A program made the translations under genes and the position numbers. The notes under the pieces were generated by a model. That model saw nothing but the letters and a program-made list of their open reading frames with translations. It had not been told where the DNA came from and ran no database searches. A stretch of 10,738 bases of DNA from JBBRLG01 sp038231495 (lineage in GTDB: Bacteria; Planctomycetota; Planctomycetia; Gemmatales; Gemmataceae), in the NCBI GenBank assembly GCA_038231495.1, contig JBBRLG010000235.1:1-10738 (forward strand). The letters are read 5' to 3'. This document shows, piece by piece, positions 1 to 6,552 of this stretch (the first letter of the stretch is position 1; each line of letters starts with the position of its first letter).

Positions 1-25
1 CTGCTGACCAACCGGCTCTGGTTCG

Positions 26-98
26 CGCCGGGTGCCACTGGTGGCTTGTCCGCCAGTGTTGCCTCCACTGGCGGACAAGCCACCAGTGGTACCCGGCG
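26..98. repeat. Long intergenic hairpin, 33-bp arms
   Basis: The arms 26-58 and 66-98 are reverse complements over 33 positions, with a single G-T wobble (34 against 90) and a 7-nt loop (59-65). The inner arm reads CCACTGGTGGCTTGTCCGCC and onward. No run of T follows either arm, so it is not a textbook intrinsic terminator, but a stem of this size should fold in RNA or as a DNA cruciform. It sits 60 nt upstream of the dehydrogenase start and could end a gene lying to the left of the window. Its sequence differs from the GCCGCTTGCGGC palindromes found later in the window. Confidence 0.85.
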
Positions 99-131
99 TT
101 GGGCTTCTTCCAAAGGACGGACGCACAGACT

Positions 132-137
132 TTTAAT
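132..137 (+). promoter_or_regulatory. Possible -10 element upstream of the dehydrogenase gene
   Basis: TTTAAT matches five of six positions of the sigma-70 -10 consensus in an otherwise G+C-rich region. The best -35 candidate (TTCCAA, 108-113, 18-nt spacer) matches poorly. Transcription starting about 7 nt downstream would leave a leader of only about 15 nt carrying the AAAGGAG ribosome-binding site, which is very short. Weak support. Confidence 0.22.
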
Positions 138-158
138 TGAGCGAAAGGAGAACGAACC

Positions 159-1139
159 GTGCAACTAGGAATGGTCGGTTTGGGGCGCATGGGCGCCAAC
201 ATGGTACGGCGGTTGATGAACGGCGGGCACGAGTGCGTCGTTTACGACGTAAACCCGAAGGCGGTGGCGGAACTCGTTGCCGCCGGCGCTTCCGGGTCGG
301 CCAACCTCGAAGAGTTCGTGCAAAAGCTGCGGAAGCCGCGGGCCGCGTGGGTGATGGTGCCGGTGCAGTTCACCGAAGACACCGTCATGAAACTCGCGAA
401 CCTCCTGGAAGCGGGCGACACCCTCATCGACGGCGGCAACTCGTACTTCAAGGACGACGTGCGCCGGGCCAAGCTGCTGAAGCCGAAGCAGATCGATTAC
501 CTGGACGTGGGCACGAGCGGCGGCATCTGGGGCGTGGAACGCGGCTACTGCATGATGCTCGGGGGCGACGCCGCCGCGGTCAAGCGCCTCGACCCGATCT
601 TCAAGACGCTGGCACCCGGTCTGGGCGACATCCCGCGCACGCCGGGGCGCGCCGCGATGGGCGGCACGACGGAAGAGGGCTACTTGCACTGCGGCCCGGC
701 CGGCGCGGGACACTTTGTCAAAATGATCCACAACGGCATCGAGTACGGTCTCATGCAGGCTTACGCCGAGGGGTTCGACATCTTCCGCTGCGCCAACTCC
801 AAGGAGGTGTCGGAGGAGTACCGCTTCGACTTCAAGGTGGCGGACATCGCGGAGGTCTGGCGTCGCGGCAGCGTGGTCAGTTCCTGGCTGCTCGACCTGA
901 CGGCCATGGCGCTGACGGAAGACCCAAACCTGTCGGAATATACCGGCTCGGTTCAGGATTCGGGCGAGGGCCGGTGGACCGTCATGGCGGCCGTCGAGGA
1001 GGCCGTGCCGGCCGACGTGCTGACATCTGCGTTGTACACGCGATTCCGGTCGCGGCAGGAACACACGTTTGCCGAGAAAATCCTGTCGGCGATGCGGAAG
1101 AAGTTCGGAGGCCACGTCGAGCGTCCGACCGGCGGCTGA
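159..1139 (+). CDS. gnd: 6-phosphogluconate dehydrogenase, decarboxylating, short NAD-type
   Basis: This cytoplasmic enzyme oxidatively decarboxylates 6-phosphogluconate to ribulose 5-phosphate in the pentose phosphate pathway. The N-terminal Rossmann fold carries GLGRMG (7-12). Family signatures follow: DGGNSYFKDD (91-100), DVGTSGGIWGVERG (116-129) and GHFVKMIHNGIEYG (184-197). The last holds the catalytic Lys188, plus His191, Asn192 and Glu195. The length of 326 residues fits the short bacterial class (about 300) rather than the 470-residue NADP-linked class. Asp30 ends the second Rossmann strand (VVYDVN), where NADP enzymes usually have Asn-Arg-Thr; by family knowledge this points to NAD. 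The start is GTG at 159, chosen because AAAGGAG (144-150) lies 8 nt upstream and the Rossmann strand begins at once. It is convergent with the membrane protein gene. Confidence 0.93.
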   Translation: MQLGMVGLGRMGANMVRRLMNGGHECVVYDVNPKAVAELVAAGASGSANLEEFVQKLRKPRAAWVMVPVQFTEDTVMKLANLLEAGDTLIDGGNSYFKDDVRRAKLLKPKQIDYLDVGTSGGIWGVERGYCMMLGGDAAAVKRLDPIFKTLAPGLGDIPRTPGRAAMGGTTEEGYLHCGPAGAGHFVKMIHNGIEYGLMQAYAEGFDIFRCANSKEVSEEYRFDFKVADIAEVWRRGSVVSSWLLDLTAMALTEDPNLSEYTGSVQDSGEGRWTVMAAVEEAVPADVLTSALYTRFRSRQEHTFAEKILSAMRKKFGGHVERPTGG

Positions 1140-1156
1140 TTTGCCGGCGCGGGGTG

Positions 1157-1224
1157 AGTAGCTAGTACTGCCGCTTGCGGCTTTGCATTTACTTGCAAAG
1201 CCGCAAGCGGCAATACCAGCTACT
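1157..1224. repeat. Palindromic element between convergent genes, probable bidirectional terminator
   Basis: The arms 1157-1187 and 1194-1224 pair at 29 of 31 positions around a 6-nt loop (TTTACT); the mismatches are 1164/1217 and 1168/1213. The core GCCGCTTGCGGCTTTGCA and its complement are shared with the palindrome at 8213-8244. It fills the 80-nt gap between the convergent dehydrogenase and membrane protein genes, and its right arm contains the latter's stop codon (TAG, complement of 1220-1222). The position suits termination of both transcripts, although no strong T-tract is present. Confidence 0.85.
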
Positions 1225-2758
1225 TCCTCACAAAAACCCGCGCCAGGTCGTCCTTGTAGACTTCGGTAAAGCGCGCGTCGCGCTGCAGCAGAGAGGTGCG
1301 CGGGCTATTGGCGGGGGCGATCACGACGCCGGCCGCCAGCAACTCGGCGTCGTCCGCGGCGTCCGGCAGGCCGGACCACACGTCGCCGAAATGTTCGATG
1401 CGCTCGTCGCCGTGCAGGTTCGTGCGGCCGTCGATCGCGACCGGCAATTCGGGCAGCGCCCAAATCAAGTAACCACCCCAGTTGAAATCGTTGTAGAGCG
1501 GTCCGGCATAGCCCTGTGCCGCGACGTGTTCCGCCGCCTGCACGGGGAACGTTTTCGCCACGCGTTCTTTGATGCCGTCGTTCGACAGGTTGCGGACCAG
1601 CAGCGCGGCGACGGTCAGCAACACGACGCTGCCGGCAACGACTGCCAGCCGTGGCGGCGACAAGCGAAAGGCCTCGGCATCCTGCGCCGGCTTGCGAAGC
1701 CAGGCCGTTATCAGGTAAAGCGCCGTCAGGACCAGCAGCCAGAGGTCGCGGCGCGACCGGAACGCCAGCCAGCCCGAAAACACCAGCAGGATCACGTCAA
1801 ACGGCGACACCCGTTGTCGGCGGCCCAGCGCGAAACAAGCCAACGCCGCTAGGACGAGCATCACCCAGTCGGACGGCTCGCGGAATTCTAGCGATTTCAG
1901 CTCGTTCAAGTAGCGAAATGGCCCGGGTTGCGTCGCGTATTCGATCACGACGCGGTACAACTGGACGTGATACGGGTTCAGCAGCGTCGCCAGGAAGCAA
2001 ACGCCGGACAGCGTTACGAGCCGCCACCACGCTTGCGAAAACGCGGTCGCCGCCGTTTGCCCCGCTTCGTGGCGGCGCAAGTAGCGATCCACCAACGGCG
2101 CGGCACACGCGCTAAAGAGCAGGATCAGGCCGTAGATGAACTGAATGTGAACGTTGGCCCAGACGACAAACACCAGCGGCAACAGCCGGGTCAGGGCGGT
2201 GCGTTTGCCGTCGCGCAGGTCGAGAATCGCGTCGAGTGTCAGGATGCTGAACAAGATCGTGAACAGCCACGGCCTTTCCTTGAACAGCATGGCGACGGCG
2301 AGGATCGCGGCCCCGGCAAGCCCCATGGCCACGAGGAAGCGCGGTTCGCGCTTCGCGATGAAACGGTGCAGCGCCGCCGTCACACCCAGGCAAAGCACCA
2401 GACGGAAAAATACGAGGCCGAGGAGACCGAACAACTGGTAGCAACCGTAAAGCAGGACTTCAAAGAGCCAGCTGTAGGCGACCCACGGCCTGTCCTGGCC
2501 GTAGGACGAGCAAGGGTCGGTCGTCGGGACGGTGCCGTGCTGAGTCACCCACTGGCCGACGCGCAGGTGCCACCAGGCGTCGTAGTCGGCGTCGCCGTGG
2601 ACGGTGCAAAAGACCGGGACCGCGTACAGGCAGCAGACCATCAGCAGCCGTAATAACACCTGGGTGCGGTCCACCGCTGGCGTGGGCGCTGACGCGCGGT
2701 TGGTGTGCGAATCGACTTTCGCGACTTCGTTGAGCGACGGCTGAAACACGGTCGGCAT
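1220..2758 (-). CDS. Polytopic membrane protein, glycosyltransferase-C-like, function unproven
   Basis: The 512-residue product has about 9-11 hydrophobic segments, for example 35-52, 110-130, 140-158, 165-180, 190-218, 247-262, 297-311, 320-352 and 370-387. After the first segment comes an extracytoplasmic-type loop with an acidic D-x-D-Y-D and WWHLRVGQW (56-70), then HGTVPTTDP (74-82). This pattern resembles the acidic first loop of GT-C enzymes that use lipid-linked sugars. The C-terminal 120 residues are mostly soluble and contain YNDFNWGGYLIWALP (422-436) and AIDGRTNLHGD (441-451). That arrangement is common in bacterial membrane proteins annotated only as hypothetical or glycosyltransferase family 39/RgtA-like. 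The ATG at 2758 is preferred to one at 2974: the extra 72 residues are low-complexity, cover a repeat half-site and the divergent promoter region, and would start inside the neighbouring gene's start codon. A weak GAGGGTG precedes 2758. Confidence 0.72.
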   Translation of the reverse strand: MPTVFQPSLNEVAKVDSHTNRASAPTPAVDRTQVLLRLLMVCCLYAVPVFCTVHGDADYDAWWHLRVGQWVTQHGTVPTTDPCSSYGQDRPWVAYSWLFEVLLYGCYQLFGLLGLVFFRLVLCLGVTAALHRFIAKREPRFLVAMGLAGAAILAVAMLFKERPWLFTILFSILTLDAILDLRDGKRTALTRLLPLVFVVWANVHIQFIYGLILLFSACAAPLVDRYLRRHEAGQTAATAFSQAWWRLVTLSGVCFLATLLNPYHVQLYRVVIEYATQPGPFRYLNELKSLEFREPSDWVMLVLAALACFALGRRQRVSPFDVILLVFSGWLAFRSRRDLWLLVLTALYLITAWLRKPAQDAEAFRLSPPRLAVVAGSVVLLTVAALLVRNLSNDGIKERVAKTFPVQAAEHVAAQGYAGPLYNDFNWGGYLIWALPELPVAIDGRTNLHGDERIEHFGDVWSGLPDAADDAELLAAGVVIAPANSPRTSLLQRDARFTEVYKDDLARVFVRK

Positions 2759-2814
2759 GGACGGACACCCTCGACGAACCCCAGGCGCGGGCGGGATGGC
2801 GGCAGCGTTGCTGA

Positions 2815-2843
2815 AAGATAGGTCACGGAAGCGCGGCGGGCAA
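2815..2843 (-). promoter_or_regulatory. Candidate sigma-70 promoter for the membrane protein gene
   Basis: On the minus strand TTGCCC (2843-2838) is followed after exactly 17 nt by TATCTT (2820-2815); each hexamer matches four of six consensus positions. Transcription from about 2808 would give a 50-nt leader ahead of the ATG at 2758, which agrees with the shorter start. The half-copy of the palindrome (2854-2870) lies just upstream of the -35 position. Confidence 0.3.
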
Positions 2844-2853
2844 TCATCCGCAG

Positions 2854-2870
2854 GCAAAGCCGCAAGCGGC
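2854..2870. repeat. Half-copy of the GCCGCTTGCGGC palindrome
   Basis: The 17-mer GCAAAGCCGCAAGCGGC is identical to the right arm of the palindromes at 1195-1211 and 8228-8244, but no complementary left arm is visible nearby. Unlike the full copies it lies between two divergent gene starts rather than at a 3' end. It may be a truncated copy of the element. Confidence 0.7.
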
Positions 2871-2972
2871 GATGCGGCGGCCAGGAGGTTTTGCCGGGTG
2901 CCCACTACCGCTCCGGCGTCCGGCGTGCTACAACAGCGAGACTGACAACCCCGAAACGTCCGAGGCTCGATC

Positions 2973-3632
2973 ATGGCTAAAGTGCGTTTGTGGATCGACC
3001 CCCGCGAAACCGCGGTCTACGACTTGCCGCGGGTTTGCATGAAATGTGGGGCGCCCTCGACGACGATCCGCAAAAAACAGTTCTCCTGGTACCCGCCGTG
3101 GGTCAGCGTCCTCATTCTCCTCGGCGTGTGGCCGTTCCTCATCGCCAGCCTGATTCTGACGAAACGCAAGAGCGTCGAAGTCCCTTTCTGCGAAAAGCAC
3201 AAGAACCACTGGCTCTTCCGCATTTTGGCGGGGCTTGGTTTAGTCGGCGGCCTCGTTGTGTTGGGAGTACTGGCCTTCGTTGTGCTAAACGCCCTGGCGC
3301 CGCGCCAAATGTCGGACGACCTCATGGGCGGGTTGTGCCTGGGATGGTTCGTCGCCCTTTTATTTTTGGCCATCGGAATAGCCATTTTCAACAACGCGAC
3401 GACGATCCGCTCGACGGAAATCACGGAGCGCGACATCACGTTGAAGAACGTGTCGCCGGAGTTCGCCCGCGCGGTGGCAGACGAAGAAGCGGAAATGGAG
3501 CGCGACATCGACGGCCCGGTCCGCGGCCGCTGGCAGGAAAATCGCCGGCGCGAACCCCGCCGGGACGACGACCGTTACGAGCGCGGCGACCGGCCGCGAC
3601 GCAAGCGCTCGACCGGTGAGGACGACGAGTAG
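2973..3632 (+). CDS. Small membrane protein with paired Cys/His motifs, tandem paralog 1
   Basis: I do not recognise the family. The 219-residue protein opens with MAKVRLWID and a CMKCG motif (C22, C25) of zinc-ribbon type. A membrane segment follows (about 44-63), then PFCEKHKNHW (C73, H76, H79), a second hydrophobic pair (about 83-107 and 119-140), TERDITL (151-157) and VSPEFARAV (160-168). The last 50 residues are a highly charged tail rich in Arg, Asp and Glu. The two Cys/His pairs, separated by one membrane segment, could bind one metal ion only if that hydrophobic stretch forms a re-entrant hairpin, so metal binding is inference. The ATG at 2973 has GAGG 7 nt upstream. The downstream gene is a clear paralog sharing the start, both Cys/His pairs and the tail; the two are 91 nt apart and probably co-transcribed. 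The gene is divergent from the GT-C-like gene. Confidence 0.85.
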   Translation: MAKVRLWIDPRETAVYDLPRVCMKCGAPSTTIRKKQFSWYPPWVSVLILLGVWPFLIASLILTKRKSVEVPFCEKHKNHWLFRILAGLGLVGGLVVLGVLAFVVLNALAPRQMSDDLMGGLCLGWFVALLFLAIGIAIFNNATTIRSTEITERDITLKNVSPEFARAVADEEAEMERDIDGPVRGRWQENRRREPRRDDDRYERGDRPRRKRSTGEDDE

Positions 3633-3723
3633 CTTGCGCGGAAACCGTATTCCGGATTGCGACCACTCGGAGTCGCTCTTGCCGTATACCGTCCGGTAAT
3701 GGAGCTTAAACAGGGTTCGTCCA

Positions 3724-4356
3724 ATGGCCAAAGTGCAGTTGGAAATTGACGACCGCCATCACGTCATGGGCTTGCCGTCCGTGTGCATGCAGTGCGGCGC
3801 CGCGGCGACCAGCCGCCGAACCACGACGTTCTATTGGCACCCGCAGTGGATCGGTTACATCCTGTTGCTCAGTATTTTGGCGGGGCTTCTGTTTTTACCC
3901 GTAGCGCTGCTTCTCGCCGTGGTCTTGCACAAGACCCAACAGGTTGACGTGCCCCTTTGCGACCGTCACCGCCACCCCTGGATGGCTCAGCGCATCGTCT
4001 TGCTCGGCGGCGGGTTGGTACTCTTGCTGTTCGTTGCAGTCGCTGGTGTCGCTTTCGTACTGGCCGGTTCGCTCAACAATCCCCTTGGACTGGTCGGTAT
4101 AGGACTGTTTGCTGTCAGCGTCTTCTATCTCCCCGTCTGGCTCCTGACCGCGGCCATCATCGCACAACGGTCCATCCATGCGGGACTGATTACCGACCGG
4201 GAAATCAAGCTCATCGCTGTCTCGCGTGATTTTGCGGACGCTGTTCTCGACGCGGAGGACAGGCCGCGCCGCAGAGGACGTTACGCCGAGCGCGAGCGGC
4301 GGGACGATGCGGACGACCCGGACGACCGGTATAGTGACCGGCGGAACGAACGGTAA
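3724..4356 (+). CDS. Small membrane protein with paired Cys/His motifs, tandem paralog 2
   Basis: The 210-residue protein is the tandem paralog of the preceding gene. Shared landmarks in order are MAKVxLxID at the N terminus, LPSVCMQCGA (C21, C24), a membrane hairpin of about 42-68, PLCDRHRHPW (C79, H82, H84), two further hydrophobic segments (about 91-115 and 121-147), TDREIKL (157-163), VSRDFADAV (166-174) and a charged Arg/Asp tail (179-210). Overall identity appears modest and is concentrated in these motifs, suggesting an old duplication with both Cys/His pairs kept under selection. The ATG at 3724 gives the same MAKV start as the paralog; only a weak AGGG (3712-3715) precedes it. The stop codon (4354-4356) directly touches the stop codon of the convergent glucokinase gene. 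Function unknown. Confidence 0.85.
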   Translation: MAKVQLEIDDRHHVMGLPSVCMQCGAAATSRRTTTFYWHPQWIGYILLLSILAGLLFLPVALLLAVVLHKTQQVDVPLCDRHRHPWMAQRIVLLGGGLVLLLFVAVAGVAFVLAGSLNNPLGLVGIGLFAVSVFYLPVWLLTAAIIAQRSIHAGLITDREIKLIAVSRDFADAVLDAEDRPRRRGRYAERERRDDADDPDDRYSDRRNER

Positions 4357-5346
4357 TCAGCCCGCGGACTTGTGCAACAGGGCGCGGCCGCACGCCGCCG
4401 CGCCGATGTACCCGGCGTCGCTGCCGAGTTGGGCGTAGCAAATCCGCGTCTTCTCGGCAAGCACCGGGAACGCAAGCTGGCGGACGTGGTACCGGATGCG
4501 CTCCAGAAAGCCGTCGCCCGCCGCGATCATGCCGCCGCCGTAGACCACCATCTGCGGGTCGATGACGTGCATCAGATTCATCGCACCGACCGCGAGGAAA
4601 AACGCCGTCTCCTCGACGATCTTCCCGGCCAGCAGGTCGCCCGCCGCCGCCGCGTCGAAGACGTGCCGGGCCGTCAGTTCCTCGGTGGAACGCGCCAGGT
4701 CGTCGAGCGTCGACGCGACGCCGTTCTCCGCCAGCGCTTCGCGCGTGCGCTTGACCACGGCGGTGGCACTGGCGTAGGCTTCCAGACAACCGAAGCGGCC
4801 GCAACCGCACGTCCGCGGCCGCGTGTGCTCGATCTTGATGTGGCCGACCTCCGCGCCGGCACTGTTTTCGCCTTCGAGTATCTGGCCGCCGCCGAGGATG
4901 ATGCCGCCGCCCACGCCCGTGCCGAGCGTGAACAGCACCATGCTCCGCGCGCCGCGGCCGGCACCCACCCAGTATTCGCCCAGCGCTGCCGCGTTGGCGT
5001 CGTTCTGGAACGCGGTCGGAATCTTAAAGGCTTCGTGGACGTGCTGACGCACGGGGACGTTTTGCCACGGCTTCAGGTTCGGCGGGTCGAGGATCAGGCC
5101 GGCGGGAATGTCCATCGTGCCGGGCGTGGCGACGCCGATGGCCGCGATCTGTTCCGGGAGCACGCCAGCTGCCCGGATCGCCTCGCGGATCGTTTCGCAC
5201 ATCCGCGCCAGGCCGAATTCCTGGCCGCGGTGCGCCTCGGTCGGCAGGCTCACGTTACTCAGCGGCCGGCCGGCGTCGTCCACGACGCCGCCCTTCATGC
5301 TGGTCCCGCCCACGTCCAGACCAACGAACAACGGTGATGCACTCAT
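4357..5346 (-). CDS. glk: ROK-family glucokinase
   Basis: This 329-residue sugar kinase of the ROK family very likely phosphorylates glucose to glucose 6-phosphate with ATP in the cytoplasm. It shows the phosphate-binding DVGGTSMK (11-18), IGVATPG (70-76), catalytic QNDANAAALGE with Asp116 (114-124), LGTGVGGGI (141-149), E166-x-x-H169 for sugar and zinc contacts, and the ROK zinc motif CGCGRFGCLEAY (180-191; C180, C182, C187). There is no N-terminal helix-turn-helix, so it is a kinase rather than a ROK repressor. Fructokinase or N-acetyl-sugar kinase activity cannot be excluded from sequence. It begins 9 nt after the stop of the DUF6807 gene, so the two form an operon; its weak ribosome-binding site (GGAAAG) lies within the end of that gene. 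Its stop codon abuts that of the convergent membrane paralog. Confidence 0.92.
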   Translation of the reverse strand: MSASPLFVGLDVGGTSMKGGVVDDAGRPLSNVSLPTEAHRGQEFGLARMCETIREAIRAAGVLPEQIAAIGVATPGTMDIPAGLILDPPNLKPWQNVPVRQHVHEAFKIPTAFQNDANAAALGEYWVGAGRGARSMVLFTLGTGVGGGIILGGGQILEGENSAGAEVGHIKIEHTRPRTCGCGRFGCLEAYASATAVVKRTREALAENGVASTLDDLARSTEELTARHVFDAAAAGDLLAGKIVEETAFFLAVGAMNLMHVIDPQMVVYGGGMIAAGDGFLERIRYHVRQLAFPVLAEKTRICYAQLGSDAGYIGAAACGRALLHKSAG

Positions 5347-5355
5347 GGATCGGAC

Positions 5356-6396
5356 TCAATCTTTCCGTTTAACGAACCGACTGTAATTCTCGACTACCTC
5401 GGCCATTTTGGCGTCGCCCGTGTGCAGAAAGACGCCGTAACGCAGCTTCAGATGGCCGCCCTTCGCCAATTTCACGAGGTCGGTCTTGCCCTTCATCGCC
5501 GAGAAACCGGACTTGTCGCGGCCGAACGGGTTGGCGGCCATCAGGCCGTAACCGCGGCTGTGCCAGCTGGTCGCCACCGGGTTCTTCGGGTCGGCAAAGA
5601 TGGCGACGCCTGCCGTCTTGTCGTCCACCGGGCCACTGTAGTCGCACCAGTCGGAGACCTGGCCCCAAACGCCATCCTTGCCCTTCTCGCCGACCTTGCC
5701 GTCGGCGTTGGTCAGCTTACCCTTGCCTTTTTCCTCCGTGATGCTCTCGCGGACGCGGACGCCGAACGACCCCTCTTTCGTGTCGCCGAAGGAAATCGGA
5801 CAAACGCTCGCGTGCAGGTCGATGTCGAAGACGAACAGGTAGGCGTTGCCGAGGTTGTACAGGTGGAGGGTGCGCGTCTCGTCGAGGACTTTCACGTCGT
5901 CGGCCGTGATCCATTCGTTCGTGGTCGTGACCTGCCCGTGGCTGCCCTTCTGCGTGACCGGGCCGACCTTGGTGCAGACGATTTTGCCGTGCCCCTTTTC
6001 CTCCGTCCAGAAATCGACGCCCTGGGCCTGCTTGTTCTTGGTCTTGAGTTCGACGCCTTCGGGAATCACGTCGCCGTGGCAGAACCAGAGCGATTTCTGG
6101 TGCGGGTGGTCGCTCTTCTCGTCCGGCGTGGCCTTTTCCATCGGCCAGGCGCGCGTGACAGCCAGACCGCCCGGCGCGTTGAGCGGCCACAGATACGGTT
6201 TGGCGACGGCGGGGCCGATGTGGTAGCGGCCGACCAGTTCCTTGCCGCAGCGGAACTCGATGGCCTCCTTGTCCTCGACCGTGATGGCAACGGCCGCCGG
6301 TTCGGCGTCGGCCCCCAACGTTGGGGCGGCAAGGCACGCGGCCAGGAGGCCGAGCGGCAGCAGGCGCAGGAGTCGTCCCCGATTTGATCGCGGCAT
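5356..6396 (-). CDS. Secreted DUF6807 (PmoA-like) family protein
   Basis: The 346-residue exported protein matches the DUF6807/PmoA-like pattern seen in many planctomycetes and Bacteroidetes: YHIGPAVAKPYLWPLNAPGG (58-77), then DHPHQKSLWFCHGDV (96-110), GVDFW (126-130), a mid-protein ISFGDTKEGSFGVRV (201-215) and a C-terminal SWHSRGYGLMAANPFGR (277-293). Biochemical function is not established; the HPH and HGD residues could form an active or binding site. The N terminus has an Arg-rich start and a hydrophobic core (9-28). Cleavage could be by signal peptidase I after LGA (29), or, since LAAC (18-21) fits a lipobox, the product may be a lipoprotein. The ATG at 6396 has GGGGGA about 7 nt upstream. 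It is first in an operon with the ROK kinase, which suggests carbohydrate use. About 220-245 is Lys/Gly-rich and looks like a surface loop. Confidence 0.85.
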   Translation of the reverse strand: MPRSNRGRLLRLLPLGLLAACLAAPTLGADAEPAAVAITVEDKEAIEFRCGKELVGRYHIGPAVAKPYLWPLNAPGGLAVTRAWPMEKATPDEKSDHPHQKSLWFCHGDVIPEGVELKTKNKQAQGVDFWTEEKGHGKIVCTKVGPVTQKGSHGQVTTTNEWITADDVKVLDETRTLHLYNLGNAYLFVFDIDLHASVCPISFGDTKEGSFGVRVRESITEEKGKGKLTNADGKVGEKGKDGVWGQVSDWCDYSGPVDDKTAGVAIFADPKNPVATSWHSRGYGLMAANPFGRDKSGFSAMKGKTDLVKLAKGGHLKLRYGVFLHTGDAKMAEVVENYSRFVKRKD

Positions 6397-6472
6397 CGTC
6401 GTTTCCCCCGGCGGTGGGCCGTGGCGTGTACCGGAAAACCCGGATTTCTTCTCGGCCCTGACACCTGGTGGG

Positions 6473-6501
6473 AGTATAAAGGGTATCTCAAGGGCAGTCT
6501 A
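6473..6501 (-). promoter_or_regulatory. Candidate sigma-70 promoter for the DUF6807-glucokinase operon
   Basis: On the minus strand TAGACT (6501-6496) is followed by a 17-nt spacer and TATACT (6478-6473), matching four and five of six consensus positions. The implied start near 6466 gives a leader of about 70 nt before the ATG at 6396. The plus-strand TATAAA at 6475-6480 overlaps it, but I see no -35 partner for the divergent gene. Confidence 0.4.
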
Positions 6502-6552
6502 CCTTTCGACAACGTATGGTGATCGAACACCCATTGGTAAAGGAGCTGGAGA

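Noticed and set aside
1..158. 3' end of a gene entering from the left
   Set aside because: Two plus-strand frames stay open from base 1 through the hairpin, but there is no motif or codon signal to choose between them, so no partial gene is called.
137..1165. Open frame of 342 codons overlapping the dehydrogenase in another frame
   Set aside because: Arg/Gly-rich low-complexity product typical of a shifted frame in G+C-rich DNA; the 159-1139 frame carries all dehydrogenase motifs.
1175..1852. Plus-strand frame of 225 codons
   Set aside because: It starts inside the palindrome and is antisense to the membrane protein; its product is Gln/Arg-rich with no recognisable motif.
2759..2974. N-terminal extension of the membrane protein to an ATG at 2974
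   Set aside because: The extra 72 residues are unlike any domain, cross the half-palindrome and candidate promoter, and would overlap the divergent gene's start codon.
4372..5337. Plus-strand frame of 321 codons opposite the glucokinase
   Set aside because: Antisense shadow; the minus strand encodes a complete ROK kinase with all motifs.
5422..6387. Plus-strand frame of 321 codons opposite the DUF6807 gene
   Set aside because: Antisense shadow; the minus strand has a signal peptide, ribosome-binding site and family motifs.
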